The position numbers were made by a program, and so were the translations under genes. From Thermodesulfobacteriota bacterium (GTDB lineage: Bacteria; Desulfobacterota; WTBG01; CAIYCZ01; CAIRTM01), in assembly GCA_028278025.1 (NCBI GenBank), contig JANQFE010000004.1, forward strand, positions 1-64,000: a stretch of DNA of 64,000 bases. The letters run 5' to 3'. The notes under the pieces are model-generated. The model did not search any database. It worked only from the letters and a program-made list of their open reading frames with translations, and was not told where the DNA came from. Shown piece after piece: positions 8,492-19,200 of this stretch. Each line of letters begins with the position of its first letter. The stretch's first letter is position 1.

Positions 8492-8837
8492 ACAATAATT
8501 TATATATGCTTTTCAGTTCGTCTTTAATTTCCTTCAGTATTTCAATATATTTTTGTTCAGAAAAATTAAGAGACAGCTGTTTTTCTTGATGAGAATTTTT
8601 TTTAAGTATTTTTTTTGCTCCGGCAATTGTGAATTTTTGATCATAGAGCATTGCTTTTATTTTGAGGATTGATTCAACGTCTTTTTTTCTATAAAGTCGC
8701 TGATTTGATTTTGTTCTGTATGGTTTTACAACTTTAAACTCCGATTCCCAGTAACGTAAAATATATGGTTCGACACCGGTTATTTTGCTTACCTCACCAA
8801 TTTTAAAATATAGTTTATCCGGTATGTGTGCTGCCAT
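8490..8837 (-). CDS. MerR-family transcriptional regulator
   Basis: 115 residues with an N-terminal winged helix-turn-helix of the MerR type: FKIGEVSKITGVEPYILRYW (about 11-30), then the wing region RTKSNQRLYRKKDVE. The C-terminal part is a short helix with no metal-binding cysteines, as in the small MerR-like proteins that commonly follow pheST in deltaproteobacteria. There the order is often pheT-ihfA-merR; here no ihfA lies between. A role as DNA-binding regulator is likely, the target unknown. AGGAAAT precedes the start at a short distance. Confidence 0.85.
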   Translation of the reverse strand: MAAHIPDKLYFKIGEVSKITGVEPYILRYWESEFKVVKPYRTKSNQRLYRKKDVESILKIKAMLYDQKFTIAGAKKILKKNSHQEKQLSLNFSEQKYIEILKEIKDELKSIYKLL

Positions 8838-8929
8838 AGTAACCTATTTCCTCTGCTTATGTTATTGAATGATAGCAAACAATATAATATTTTTCAATTA
8901 TTAACAAGTTAATCTGAATCAAACACCGG

Positions 8930-8959
8930 GATGCCACCGCAGGACTGCAGGGGAGCATC
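8930..8959 (-). repeat. palindrome copy B after pheT
   Basis: A 30-nt hairpin (GATGCcaCCGCAG against CTGCAGGGGAGCATC) lies 24 nt after the pheT stop. It shares its arms and the outer CCGGG / CAC flanks with the hairpin at 8437-8491. Both lie at gene ends, a position typical of REP-like or terminator palindromes. Confidence 0.5.
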
Positions 8960-8983
8960 ACTTATAACCAGGCAGTTTATGCA

Positions 8984-11395
8984 TTACCTCAGCTCTGCAC
9001 CCAAGCTGCGTGACAGATGCTTGAGAAGGTTTTCATGAATTTTATTGACTTCCTTGTCTGTAAGGGTCCGCTCATTGGACTGGAATTTTATACGATACGC
9101 CAGGCTTTTTTTGCCTTCAGGGATAGTGCTGCCGTGATAGTAATCAAAAAAAGCAACTTCGCATATAAGTTTGTTCTTAAAAGCAATAATGGTTTCATAA
9201 ACTTTTTCAGCCGGGATATCCTGATCAACAATAAGAGCCACATCACGATAAACTGCGGGAAAACGTGAAAACGGTTCGAACATAACATCATCTGTAAAAT
9301 AACTGCCGATACGATCAAGATTGAGTTCGAACACACATACTGAAGAACATTCAATGCCGAAGTTCTCAAGTATGTCGGGATGCAGTTCACCAATACTGCC
9401 AATATATTCATTATGTACAAAATAACTCAACATTTTTTTTGGATGCAGAAAGGGCTCATGCCTGTCGTTTTTAGACAAATAGGGCCATATACGAAGACGC
9501 TCAAGAACCGTTTCTACCATGCCCTTAATATCAAAAAAATCAGTTTCCTGTTGCGGCAGATTCCACGTTTGACCGTAACGTAGCCCGGATACCAATCCGG
9601 CTATCATTTTTATTTCATCGGGTTGATTGCCCCCTGTTGCGGGCAGAAAGATGTTTGCTATCTCGAATATTTTTAGATTAGAAATTTTATTATTACAATT
9701 ATCTTTTAAATTTACGAGAAGACTGGGCAGAATCGTTGTACGCATCACCGATTGAGATAATGAGAGCGGATTAAGAACATGAATAGGATTGCATCGCGGG
9801 TCTTTGGCGGACAGTTTAAGGCCGGTGATGCAATCGGGCGAAAAAAAACTGTAATTTATGACTTCATAGAAGCCCAGCGAGATCATAATATTCCGCATTA
9901 ACGAAGCAAGCAGAAATGCTTTGCTTTCGGGTTTTGCCGACAAGCACGCTTTCGGATAGGTTGTAGGTATATGCTCATAACCTTTAATGCGTGCAATCTC
10001 TTCAATAATATCAATCGGTTCTGCAATATCGTAGCGAAAACCGGGTGGGACTGTTGCAAGGGTATTGTTATCGTGCAGGGTAGTTTGAAAGCTGAGCCTT
10101 TCCAATATATCTTGTGCCTCGTTTGGGGACAACTCAAATCCGATTATTTTATTGGCTTTGGCCATGTCCAGAACAATCGGTTTAGGCTGCGGCAGGGCTG
10201 CAGGATATATATCAAGAACACCTTGTGATATTTTCCCGCCGGACAGCTGTGCCATAAGCAGTGCAGCTCTGTGAGAGGCCTGCGCGACACCCTGTATGTC
10301 AATGCCTTTTTCAAAACGCTGTGATGATTCTGTTTTAAGATTAAGTGTCCTGCTTGTTTTATTTATAGAAGCAGGTGTGAAATAGGCGCTTTCCAGCAGA
10401 ATGGAAGCAGTGTCGGCGGACACACCTGAATGCAGACCTCCCATAACACCGCCGATAGCAACAGAAGTTGCGGCATCACAAATCATAACCATATCGGTGT
10501 CAAGAATTCTCTCTGTTTCATCAAGCGTGATGAAAGTCTCACCTTTTTCAGCTCTCTTGACAATTATTTTGTCGGAATTGATCATATTCAAATCAAAAGC
10601 GTGCAGCGGCTGTCCCCATTCAAGCAGAATGTAGTTTGTAATGTCTACAATGTTATTAATTGCACGAATACCGCAATTTTCAAGCCGTGTTTTCATCCAT
10701 AACGGTGATGGCTGAATAGATACATCCGAAAGGACACGGGCAGTATAGCGAGGACACAAATCAGCAGCATGAATTTCGACTGAGATCATTTCTTCTACAG
10801 GAGGACCGTCTTCAGTAAGGCGGCAGTCGGGTATTACGAACGGTGTCTTAAAAATCGCCGATATTTCACGGGCAAGCCCGATCACACTAAGGCAATCTGA
10901 TCGATTTGGTGTAATCCCCAGGTCAAGGATTGTATCATACAGGTTGAGAGATTCTGCAAACGGCAGTCCCGATTGTGTCTCAGGCGGCAGCACCATAATT
11001 CCGCTGCTGTCATCGCCGAGTGCCAGCTCGATTTCTGAACATATCATGCCCTCAGAGCTTTGTCCCCTGATTTTAGAACGTTTTATTTTAAGACCATTAG
11101 GGAGCAGGGCACCCTCAAGGGCAAGGGGAACTTTCTGTCCAACAGAAATATTCGGCGCGCCGCACACTACGGAAAAAATTTTACTGCCGCATTGAACTTT
11201 GGCAAGTGAAAGTTTATCGGCATTGGGGTGCGGAGCTATTTCAAGAATATCCCCGACAAAAACATTATTCCACCGAGAACCGGCCTGAATAATATCTTCT
11301 ACCTCAATACCGGCCATGGTAAGTTTTTCGGCAATATCGGTAGCAGGTATAGCCGCCGGTATGAAATCTTTAAGCCAGTTAATGCTTAGAAGCAT
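8984..11395 (-). CDS. pheT: phenylalanyl-tRNA synthetase beta subunit
   Basis: 803 residues, the normal length of bacterial PheT. In order: N-terminal segment (LLSINWLKDFI), EMAP/tRNA-binding domain (about 40-150, with PHPNADKLSLAKVQCG), B3/B4 editing region (about 200-380), B5 domain (about 400-470), catalytic-like core, and C-terminal anticodon-binding fold (about 710-803, FEPFSRFPAVYRDVALIV). With PheS it forms the alpha2-beta2 enzyme charging tRNA-Phe in the cytoplasm. It begins 12 nt after the pheS stop and belongs to the operon that starts at thrS. Confidence 0.97.
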   Translation of the reverse strand: MLLSINWLKDFIPAAIPATDIAEKLTMAGIEVEDIIQAGSRWNNVFVGDILEIAPHPNADKLSLAKVQCGSKIFSVVCGAPNISVGQKVPLALEGALLPNGLKIKRSKIRGQSSEGMICSEIELALGDDSSGIMVLPPETQSGLPFAESLNLYDTILDLGITPNRSDCLSVIGLAREISAIFKTPFVIPDCRLTEDGPPVEEMISVEIHAADLCPRYTARVLSDVSIQPSPLWMKTRLENCGIRAINNIVDITNYILLEWGQPLHAFDLNMINSDKIIVKRAEKGETFITLDETERILDTDMVMICDAATSVAIGGVMGGLHSGVSADTASILLESAYFTPASINKTSRTLNLKTESSQRFEKGIDIQGVAQASHRAALLMAQLSGGKISQGVLDIYPAALPQPKPIVLDMAKANKIIGFELSPNEAQDILERLSFQTTLHDNNTLATVPPGFRYDIAEPIDIIEEIARIKGYEHIPTTYPKACLSAKPESKAFLLASLMRNIMISLGFYEVINYSFFSPDCITGLKLSAKDPRCNPIHVLNPLSLSQSVMRTTILPSLLVNLKDNCNNKISNLKIFEIANIFLPATGGNQPDEIKMIAGLVSGLRYGQTWNLPQQETDFFDIKGMVETVLERLRIWPYLSKNDRHEPFLHPKKMLSYFVHNEYIGSIGELHPDILENFGIECSSVCVFELNLDRIGSYFTDDVMFEPFSRFPAVYRDVALIVDQDIPAEKVYETIIAFKNKLICEVAFFDYYHGSTIPEGKKSLAYRIKFQSNERTLTDKEVNKIHENLLKHLSRSLGAELR

Positions 11396-11407
11396 GTTGT
11401 ACCTTAA

Positions 11408-12424
11408 TTAAAATTGGGACAGGAATCTATAATCATTTTCAAAAAAAAGACGGATATCATTGATACCGAATTTCAGCATTGCTATTCTTTCAATGCCGAG
11501 TCCGAATGCGAAACCATTGACGTTTTCTGGATCATACCCGACATTTCTGAAAACCGCCGGATTTACCATGCCGCATCCCAGAATTTCAAGCCAACCGGTA
11601 CCCGAACAAACACGGCAGCCCTCACCTTTGCACATCACACATTGTATGTCTACTTCAGCACTCGGTTCGGTGAAAGGGAAAAAACTGGGGCGAAAGCGTA
11701 TTGCGGTATCTTCACCAAAAATCCGGTGAACAAAAAGACCAAGCAGCCCTTTCAAGTCGCCAAAAGACACATCCCCATCAACCATCAGGCCCTCAACCTG
11801 ATGAAACATTGGTGTGTGCGATATATCAGAATCACACCGGTATACTTTACCAGGGCAAATTATGCGCAGGGGTGGGGAGTGTTGCTGCATTGTGCGTATT
11901 TGTACAGGTGAAGTATGCGTTCTGAGCAGAAGCTCATCAGATAGATAAAAAGTATCGTGCATATCACGTGCCGGATGATTTTTTGGAATATTAAGGGCTT
12001 CAAAATTAAAGAAATCCAGCTCTATTTCAGGACCTTCAATTACTTCAAAACCCAGCGAGGTAAATATCCTCAAAATTTTTTCAGTGACTGTCGTGATAGG
12101 ATGTTTGCTGCCCAGAGGTAATTTTCTTCCGGGCAGACTGACGTCTAAATCCTGTTGGGATATTTTCTTCTGTTTTTGTACGTCATGCAGGTGCTGAAGG
12201 GTGTTGTTGATTTCCTGTTCAAGCAGATTTTTTAAATCATTTATACTTTTCCCTGTCGCGGCACGCTGGTCGGCAGTAAGGTTTTTTAAGTTTTTAATAA
12301 TTTGAGTTAATGCACCTTTACGCCCAAGATACCTGCTTTTTATCAGATAGACATCTGATTCGGTAGAGGCGGCCTGCAATTCTGTAAAAGCCTTTTTTTG
12401 TATGCTTGTTAGGTTGTCACTCAT
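11408..12424 (-). CDS. pheS: phenylalanyl-tRNA synthetase alpha subunit
   Basis: 338 residues, usual size. The N-terminal coiled coil (about 1-90) is followed by the class II catalytic core with motif 2 around RIICPGKVYRCDSDISHTPM, the tract HQVEGLMVD, and motif 3 GFAFGLGIERIAMLKFGI near the C-terminus. It catalyses Phe activation and charging together with PheT. The 125-nt gap from rplT contains two hairpins (about 12472-12487 and 12500-12529), a position where attenuation of pheST is possible, although I found no Phe-rich leader peptide with a start codon. Confidence 0.97.
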   Translation of the reverse strand: MSDNLTSIQKKAFTELQAASTESDVYLIKSRYLGRKGALTQIIKNLKNLTADQRAATGKSINDLKNLLEQEINNTLQHLHDVQKQKKISQQDLDVSLPGRKLPLGSKHPITTVTEKILRIFTSLGFEVIEGPEIELDFFNFEALNIPKNHPARDMHDTFYLSDELLLRTHTSPVQIRTMQQHSPPLRIICPGKVYRCDSDISHTPMFHQVEGLMVDGDVSFGDLKGLLGLFVHRIFGEDTAIRFRPSFFPFTEPSAEVDIQCVMCKGEGCRVCSGTGWLEILGCGMVNPAVFRNVGYDPENVNGFAFGLGIERIAMLKFGINDIRLFFENDYRFLSQF

Positions 12425-12549
12425 ATAACAATATATAAATTATAGAGAAAACATTTAGGCACTATTCCCGAATGCGGGAAAAAGACAGGTATGAGCTAAC
12501 ACCGCCTGCAGCTAAGCAGGAGGAGTGTAAAAAAAGTGTTAACTGCCGG

Positions 12550-12906
12550 CTAACCGATAGACTCTTTAGCAATAGTTGCCAGGTGTCCAAAAGAATTAGG
12601 ATCACTTATTGCCAATTCAGATAACATCTTTCTGTCAATAGCAATATGTGCTTTTTTCAGGCCAAGCATAAACTGGCTGTAATTAATATCGTTATTTCTG
12701 GCAGCCGCACTGATCCTTGTTATCCAGAGGCGTCTGAAATCACGTTTGCGGGCACGCCTGTCACGATAAGAAAAATTTAATGCACGGTCTACCGACTCTT
12801 TTGCAATACGATAGAGCTTGCTTCGCGGGCCTCTAAAGCCTTTTGCCAGCTTAAGAACTCTTTTTCTGCGATGCCTTAATGTAAAACCTCTTTTTACTCG
12901 TGGCAT
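12550..12906 (-). CDS. rplT: 50S ribosomal protein L20
   Basis: 118 residues from the ATG at 12906, which gives the canonical N-terminus [16 protein letters not shown]. An upstream in-frame TTG would add three residues and is not conserved. AGAGG lies about 9 nt before the ATG. The very basic N-terminal half and [17 protein letters not shown] are diagnostic for L20, which binds 23S rRNA early in assembly. In many bacteria L20 also represses this operon at the mRNA level; the sequence here does not show how. Confidence 0.97.
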   Translation of the reverse strand: MPRVKRGFTLRHRRKRVLKLAKGFRGPRSKLYRIAKESVDRALNFSYRDRRARKRDFRRLWITRISAAARNNDINYSQFMLGLKKAHIAIDRKMLSELAISDPNSFGHLATIAKESIG

Positions 12907-13027
12907 ATTATACAACCTCTCATTATAACATTGGATTTAAAATAAATTGTTTATCAGATACAGGCAATGAACAGTTCACATTACCGTGAATCATAGTGTA
13001 CACGGCCACAATCCTCTGACGACTGTA

Positions 13028-13225
13028 TCAGGCGTAAGGAATCAGTCTGCGGACATTTTTGTTATCTACTGCAGAAATCAAGGTGGATTTTCGCAGATTT
13101 CTTTTTCTTTGAGCATTTTTGCTCGTCAATATATGACTTGCATAAGCTTTCGATCTTTTTATTTTACCGCCTTTGGTAAGTTTAAACCGCTTGGCAGCTC
13201 CTCTGCAGGTTTTTATCTTCGGCAT
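13028..13225 (-). CDS. rpmI: 50S ribosomal protein L35
   Basis: 65 residues, standard length. The sequence [20 protein letters not shown] and the [22 protein letters not shown] tract (Lys/Arg-rich) are typical of L35. It lies between infC and rplT as in most bacteria and is part of the same operon. Confidence 0.97.
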   Translation of the reverse strand: MPKIKTCRGAAKRFKLTKGGKIKRSKAYASHILTSKNAQRKRNLRKSTLISAVDNKNVRRLIPYA

Positions 13226-13255
13226 TGATTCTATTTCTCCTGTTTATTCATATTA

Positions 13256-13771
13256 TTATACTTTTTTAGGGGCAAGCATCATAACCATATTGCGGCCTTC
13301 CATTTTTGCAGTATTTTCAACAATACCGTTTTCAGCAATCTCTTCTGTTACTCTTTGCAGTATGCTTTCACCCTGTTCCTTGAACTGCAATTCCCTACCA
13401 CGAAAAACAACCGTTATCTTAACTTTATGCCCTCTGTCCAAAAATTCAAGGATATGCCGCATCTTAACTTCAAAATCATGGTCTCCGGTAAAAGGCCGCA
13501 ACTTGATTTCTTTTGTATGAACTGCATGGTGGGCTTTACGCTTATGCTGCTTTTTGCTCTGCTGATACTTATATTTGCCATAATCCATAAAACGACAGAC
13601 AGGCGGATCGGCGTTAGGAGATACTTCCACAAGATCAAATCCATCTGCAGCCGCACTTTCAAGTGCTTGATTAATATCAAGTACGCCTAACTGTTTACCC
13701 TCGGCATTTATAACCCTCACCCGTGCAGACTTAATTGCAGTATTTATTCGAGGTCCTTCTTTCTTTGCTAT
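13256..13771 (-). CDS. infC: translation initiation factor IF-3, predicted ATA start
   Basis: Starting at ATA (13771-13769) gives 171 residues beginning (M)AKKEGPRINTAIKSARVRVIN, which matches the conserved IF-3 N-terminus. A perfect AGGAGGT (complement of 13779-13785) sits 8 nt upstream. No ATG, GTG or TTG in that frame offers this; a downstream GTG at 13720 would delete the conserved first 17 residues. infC is known in other bacteria for rare AUU/AUA/AUC starts used in autoregulation. IF-3 N- and C-domains are complete (GKQLGVLDINQAL; GHKVKITVVFRGRE). The ribosome site overlaps the thrS stop, implying coupling. Confidence 0.93.
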   Translation of the reverse strand: MAKKEGPRINTAIKSARVRVINAEGKQLGVLDINQALESAAADGFDLVEVSPNADPPVCRFMDYGKYKYQQSKKQHKRKAHHAVHTKEIKLRPFTGDHDFEVKMRHILEFLDRGHKVKITVVFRGRELQFKEQGESILQRVTEEIAENGIVENTAKMEGRNMVMMLAPKKV

Positions 13772-13783
13772 GTTCCCTACCTC

Positions 13784-15730
13784 CTATCTAGTAGTTGACG
13801 GTTTTGAATCTGTATCGATTCCCTGTAATTCTTCTTTACATGTATGGCTTATTTTTTCAATAAAATCGTCAATTTTCATAAAACCCACATTTTCACCGCT
13901 GCGCAGCCTGGGTGAGACACCGTGCTCCTGCATCTCCTTATTCCCGATAACAAGCATGTAAGGAATTTTCTGCATTTGAGCTTCACGGATCTTTAATCCC
14001 AGACTTTCGTTGCGAATGTCAAGCTCTGTTCTGATATCATTCTCACAAAGCAGCTTGTGTACAACGGTTTGGGCATAATCGTTTTGCTGTTCGGATATGG
14101 TTAGAATTTTTACCTGAACAGGAGCAAGCCATAGCGGGAATGCTCCGGCATAGTGTTCTATCAGCACTCCCAGAAAGCGTTCGATAGAGCCGAGAATAAC
14201 TCTATGCAGCATAACCGGGCGGTGCTTTTCATTATCATCGCCGACGTATGTTAAATCAAACCGTTCAGGCAGCACAAAATCACATTGTATGGTAGCACAC
14301 TGCCAGGATCTTTTCAAACAGTCTCTGAGCTTAAAATCAATTTTAGGACCGTAAAATGCCCCTTCGCCTTCATTTATATCATAGGTAAAATTAAAACTGT
14401 CAAGAGCAGATCGAAGTGCACTGAGGGCTCTGGACCAGTCTTCATCATTACCAATGGACTTTTGAGGCCTGGTACTTAATTCAATTTCAAATTCAAAACC
14501 GAAAATGTTCATGACATCAACGACAAAGTGTATAATACCGGCAATCTCCTGATGCAGCTGGTCGGGAGTGCACAATATGTGGGCATCATCCTGAGTAAAT
14601 TCCCTTACTCTGGCAAGACCATGCAGCACACCGGATTTTTCATGCCGATTAACGGTTCCAAGCTCAAAGTAGCGCAAAGGCAGGTCCTTATAACTGCGTA
14701 AACCGGATTTATAGATGAGCATATGGGCAAGACAATTCATTGGTTTTAGACCGTATTTTTTACCCTCTACTTCGGTGAAATACATGTTTTCGCGGTAGTT
14801 ATCAAGATGACCGGATTTTTCCCAGAGGTCGAGTTTTAGTATCTGGGGGCCCTTAACAAGCAGATAGCCTCTTTTTACATGTTCCTTGATTTCAAAATCC
14901 TCAAGAATTCTTCTGAGTAGGGCACCTTTAGGATGATATACAACCAGTCCGGCTCCCGCTTCTTCATATATGCTGAATAGATCCAGTTGTTTGCCCAGTT
15001 TACGATGGTCTCTTTTTTTTGCCTCCGCAACCCTGTTGAGATATTCCTTGAGGGCTTTTTTATCAGCAAAGGCAGTACCATATATGCGCTGCAGCATCTT
15101 GTTGCGCTCATCCCCGCGCCAGTATGCACCGGCAGAACCGGTAAGCTTAAAGGCTTTTATTGCACCGGTAGACGGTACATGCGGGCCCCGGCACAGATCA
15201 ATAAAATCCCCCTGCTGGTAGAGGCTTACCGAATCAGCGGGTATTTCTTCTATGAGTTCTACTTTGTAATCTTCTTCTCTTGCTTTAAATAAGTTGATTG
15301 CTTCAACTTTAGTAAGCACCCTGCGCGTGAATGGTAAGTTTTGTTTGATGATTTCCTGCATACTGTTTTCAATTCTTTTTAAGTCTTCAGGCGTGAATGG
15401 TTCCGGAGTATCAAAATCATAGTAAAAACCGTCTTCAATAGCAGGCCCGATAGTAACCATTACCTCGGGATACAGTTTTTTAACTGCCTGGGCCATGATA
15501 TGAGAGGCGCTATGCCTGTATATTTCAAGCCCTTCTTGGGTTTCGGCATCTAATAAAGAGACGTGCGAATCCCGTTGTACCGGTGTTTGCAAATCAACCA
15601 GCTCCCCGTCAAGCTTTGCAGCAACGGGCGGCTTTTTTATTTTCAGCTCAGCAATAACCGCAGAAAGCATAGTGCCTTGAGGAACAGTGCTGGTTGACCC
15701 GTCTGCAAAAGTAATAGTTATATTCTCCAT
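13784..15730 (-). CDS. thrS: threonyl-tRNA synthetase
   Basis: 648 residues from the ATG at 15730 ([12 protein letters not shown]). An upstream in-frame ATG at 15769 adds a non-conserved 13-residue tail. Domains in order: TGS (1-60), editing N2 domain (about 65-225, with [16 protein letters not shown]), class II catalytic core (about 230-535, with [22 protein letters not shown] carrying the zinc-binding Cys and [20 protein letters not shown]), and anticodon-binding domain (about 540-648, [12 protein letters not shown]). First protein gene of the thrS-infC-rpmI-rplT-pheS-pheT operon, transcribed from upstream of tRNA-Val or from a promoter in between. Confidence 0.96.
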   Translation of the reverse strand: MENITITFADGSTSTVPQGTMLSAVIAELKIKKPPVAAKLDGELVDLQTPVQRDSHVSLLDAETQEGLEIYRHSASHIMAQAVKKLYPEVMVTIGPAIEDGFYYDFDTPEPFTPEDLKRIENSMQEIIKQNLPFTRRVLTKVEAINLFKAREEDYKVELIEEIPADSVSLYQQGDFIDLCRGPHVPSTGAIKAFKLTGSAGAYWRGDERNKMLQRIYGTAFADKKALKEYLNRVAEAKKRDHRKLGKQLDLFSIYEEAGAGLVVYHPKGALLRRILEDFEIKEHVKRGYLLVKGPQILKLDLWEKSGHLDNYRENMYFTEVEGKKYGLKPMNCLAHMLIYKSGLRSYKDLPLRYFELGTVNRHEKSGVLHGLARVREFTQDDAHILCTPDQLHQEIAGIIHFVVDVMNIFGFEFEIELSTRPQKSIGNDEDWSRALSALRSALDSFNFTYDINEGEGAFYGPKIDFKLRDCLKRSWQCATIQCDFVLPERFDLTYVGDDNEKHRPVMLHRVILGSIERFLGVLIEHYAGAFPLWLAPVQVKILTISEQQNDYAQTVVHKLLCENDIRTELDIRNESLGLKIREAQMQKIPYMLVIGNKEMQEHGVSPRLRSGENVGFMKIDDFIEKISHTCKEELQGIDTDSKPSTTR

Positions 15731-15778
15731 GCGTACAGCATAAATAAAATGGCACCACAAAAAATGCATTTATGATGC

Positions 15779-15815
15779 CATCTAAAAAAAGTACAGGTTT
15801 TCTTTATTTTAGATG
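15779..15815 (-). promoter_or_regulatory. hairpin in the tRNA-Val to thrS leader
   Basis: CATCTAAAA (15807-15815 on the complement) pairs perfectly with TTTTAGATG (15779-15787), with a T-run inside the 3' arm. It lies between the tRNA 3' end and the thrS start. It may terminate or attenuate read-through, or form part of a thrS operator; there is no T-box consensus. Confidence 0.35.
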
Positions 15816-15838
15816 TTACATTGTACACTTTTTTATCA

Positions 15839-15913
15839 TGGTAGGCGCGGGCGGTTTCGAACCGCCGACTTCTACCGCGTCAAGGTAGCGCTCTCCCCCT
15901 GAGCTACGCGCCT
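15839..15913 (-). tRNA. tRNA-Val (anticodon GAC)
   Basis: The minus strand folds into a full cloverleaf: acceptor AGGCGCG / CGCGCCT, D-arm GCTC / GAGC, anticodon stem CTACC / GGTAG with loop TTGACGC (anticodon GAC, valine), short variable loop, T-arm GGCGG-TTCGAAA-CCGCC, discriminator A and an encoded CCA (15839-15841). It lies directly upstream of thrS in the same orientation and could be co-transcribed with it. Confidence 0.95.
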
Positions 15914-15934
15914 AGATCAATAAAACAACCAATT

Positions 15935-15963
15935 TTGATATCAGTCAAACATATTTTTGTCAA
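15935..15963 (-). promoter_or_regulatory. sigma-70-type promoter for tRNA-Val (and thrS operon)
   Basis: On the minus strand TTGACA (complement of 15958-15963), a 17-nt spacer and TATCAA (complement of 15935-15940) end 21 nt before the tRNA 5' end. The remaining gap to 16182 shows AT-rich sequence with no gene. Confidence 0.6.
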
Positions 15964-16182
15964 GAAAATTATTTAGTTATGAGTTTTTTTAAAATAGTTA
16001 TTAAAATCAATGTATGTATCAAAAAAAGTTTTTTTGTGACGTATTACATCTAATTCATACTCTTTTTTAATGTGAAGTAAAGGGGAAAAGTTTTCTGATG
16101 TAATAACTCGGTCTGCACTTTTTTTGCATGTCCAGCTCAGCACTAATGTTTCAACTATCAGTAATTACTTCATTATTTATAA

Positions 16183-16197
16183 GGCACTAGTTTTGCA
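16183..16197 (+). promoter_or_regulatory. sigma-54-type promoter for the large exported protein
   Basis: GGCAC-N5-TTGCA with the invariant GG (16183-16184) and GC (16195-16196) exactly 10 nt apart fits the -24/-12 consensus. Transcription would start near 16208, after an upstream in-frame ATG (16198), which supports the later start at 16264. Confidence 0.55.
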
Positions 16198-16263
16198 TTG
16201 TTTTGGCTCAAAGTACTACAGACGTACTGTATGTATGCAAGGAAATTCTGCAGGTATGCATAT

Positions 16264-19200
16264 ATGAAAAAACAATACCGGAGAAAATGCATAGTTTTTA
16301 TTGCACTTGTGATTGTGGTCACAGGTGCAACAGCGGGTACCGTACAGGGCGCTTTGGAATTACATGGTAAAAAGTCTGGTTCTGTCAGCGGGCACTGTTT
16401 TTTTGACAATAACGCTAACGGCATAAAGGATGATATGGACCCTGCAATAGAGGGATTGTACGTTTCTCTGGAAAGATTTTTTGCGTTTATTCCCGGTAAA
16501 ACAGTAAAAACTGCTACTAACGCAAATGGATACTATGAATTTTCCGGTTTAAGAAGTGGTTTTTACCGAATCACCTGTCATCTTGAACAAAACCATGAAA
16601 GCAAAAACAAAAATTCGGCATTAACGTGGATTGGTTTCGTGAGAAACTCTAAAGTAATTGATTTCAGTATACATGCACAGAAAAACAGTACCGCAAACAT
16701 AACGGTAAGTATAAGCGCTGAACCTGATACTATTTATCAGGGCGAATTAGCAACATTGCAATGGCAGGCTGTGGGGGCCGACAGCGTAAGCATTGATCAA
16801 GGTATCGGCGAAGTACCTGCACAGCAACAATCATCTCACAATCCTCATAATTCTGATGAAATATCCCCAAATGTAATAGCAGGCAGCCTTCAAGTCAAAC
16901 CGGCAGCAACGATTACCTATACAATAACCGGCCGGACCAATACAGGTGAACGTGCTCTGGACAGCATAACAATAACGGTTGTTGCTGAAAAGCCCCCACC
17001 AGGGCTTACGACTACTACTGTCGGCAGTGAAGATGATGCTGCCGGGGATCCGGCAACAGGAACTGACGACAACCCCGGCGGTTCAGGAGGCGGGGGAGGC
17101 AGCAGTTCGGGAGAACCCGGTTCGACAACTACCACGCCACAACAGAACCAGCCTGTGTGTGAGGAAGACGACAGCGGGATGCTGGATATTGCCAAAAGTT
17201 TTTACGCTAGGGATAAAAATACCGTAGTGCATACAGTGAGGGTAAACAATGCACCCCATGAGGTTTTTAGCTTTGCTTTTGCCGTCACCTATGATGCAGC
17301 ACTTTTAGACTTTCTGGCTGCCGTCCAAGGGGATTGTGTTGAAAGTTATGCTTTTATTGAATGCAGCGGCGATACCAGCGGAGTTGTTTTTTGTGAAGGG
17401 ATAACTGATGAAGCCGATATGATTAAATCCGGCGATAACTGCAGCATAGTAGATTTTCACTTTGAAATCCTCAGAGAACCATGCCCATCGGGTATGTGCC
17501 CGGGTATTCTGGCAATTGAATCTGCCGAAGGAGGTTTTACAGGGTGGGTAACATCCAAGGGTTGTTTTTGCTGTTCAGACAATTGTACTGATAATAATAC
17601 AAGAGCATGTCCTAATCAAAACGGCGTATGTGCCGGCACAGAAGAGATATGTTTCGGCGCTGTATGGTCAGGATGCAGGTATAGCGACAATGCTGCTTAT
17701 CAGGATCAAGAGAGTATGTGCTTTGACGAACTGGATAACGATTGCGACGGACGTTCGGATGACAACGATACGGATTGCCTGGCAGGGTATCATTTTGAGG
17801 CAGAGTGCAGTGACGGGATAGATAATGATGGTGATAATATGACCGATTGTGCAGATAGTGATTGTGAGGGTGCCGGTTCGGACGAAGACAGGTGCTTTAC
17901 CGGAGAAGTCGGAGTGTGTGCGCAGGGAACAATGAGATGCTCGCACGGAGAGCTTGTCTGTGTGCGCGATGCTGATCCAACACCGGAGCTGTGTGACGGG
18001 CTGGATAACGACTGTGATAATGAAACTGATGAAAATTTTCTCCTGGGAGATAATTGCACTGTCGGCATGGGCATATGCAGACGCGCCGGTTTATACACAT
18101 GCTCAGATAATGGTTCTGCAGTATGTGATGCTTTACCCGGTGAACCTGAAATAGAAAGGTGCAGTGACAGCATAGATAATGACTGTGATGGTCTGATTGA
18201 CTGCCAGGACGCCCATTGTGCCGGTGATCCGGCATGCAATCTACCCCCTAGTGCCTCCATATTCGACCCTGCTGACGGAAGAATGTTTGTTGAAACTGAA
18301 TCTATAAGCTTTAGAGGAAGTGCAACTGATTCAGAAGACGGTGTACTGAGTGGCAGCAGCCTTGTGTGGTCATCTAATAAAGATGGTGTGATCGGCACCG
18401 GCACAGAATTCATAACAAATAATCTTTCACGCGGCATACATACTATTACGCTAACCGCTACAGATACGGGGGGCGGGCAGGGTACCGACAGCATTACACT
18501 AACGATCGGTGTCATCGGAGAGCCTGTCTGGAGTTTTGCAACCGATGGTTATATTGAGTCTTCTGCAGTACTGTACGGGGGATATGTATATGTCGGCAGT
18601 TATGACGGGAAGGTTTATTGTCTGGATACCCAAAACGGCAGCACAATATGGGAATTTGAAACCGGCGGGATCATAAGATCGTCCCCGACCATAGCCGGAA
18701 ATTACTTGTATGTGGGCAGCGGCGACAGTTTTGTTTATTGTCTCAATGCACTGACGGGTGCACCCATATGGTCTTTTGCAACCGGCGATATGGTTAATTC
18801 CTCGCCTGCTGTTTCCGGAGGGTACGTGTATATCGGCAGCGGCGATCATAAGCTGTACTGCCTCAATGCACAAACGGGCCAACTGCAATGGGCATTTACC
18901 ACCGGTTACTGGATACACTCCTCGCCTGCTGTTTCCGGAGGGTATGTGTATATCGGCAGTGATGATAATAAGCTGTACTGCCTTAATGCAGCAACAGGAA
19001 GTATTGTATGGGAATTTAGTGCTGCACAATGGATACAGTCTTCTCCGGCCGTCTCCTCGGAATATGTATATGTCGGCTGCGATGATAATAAACTGTACTG
19101 CCTTAATGCACACACGGGAAGCATAAACTGGGAATTTGAAACCGGCGGGAATGTACAAAGCTCACCCGCAATTGCAGACGGCAATCTATATATCGGCAGT

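Noticed and set aside
12425-12549. Possible Phe-rich leader peptide (attenuator) before pheS
   Set aside because: A frame with two Phe codons and a stop exists, but it follows the rplT stop in frame and has no start codon; the hairpins lack a U-tract on the minus strand.
15731-15838. T-box riboswitch ahead of thrS
   Set aside because: No T-box consensus or specifier-loop arrangement is visible; only one AT-rich hairpin is found.
17668-18515. Long minus-strand open frames inside the large exported protein
   Set aside because: They are opposite-strand shadows of repetitive, Asp/Cys-rich coding sequence and have no ribosome site or recognisable domain.
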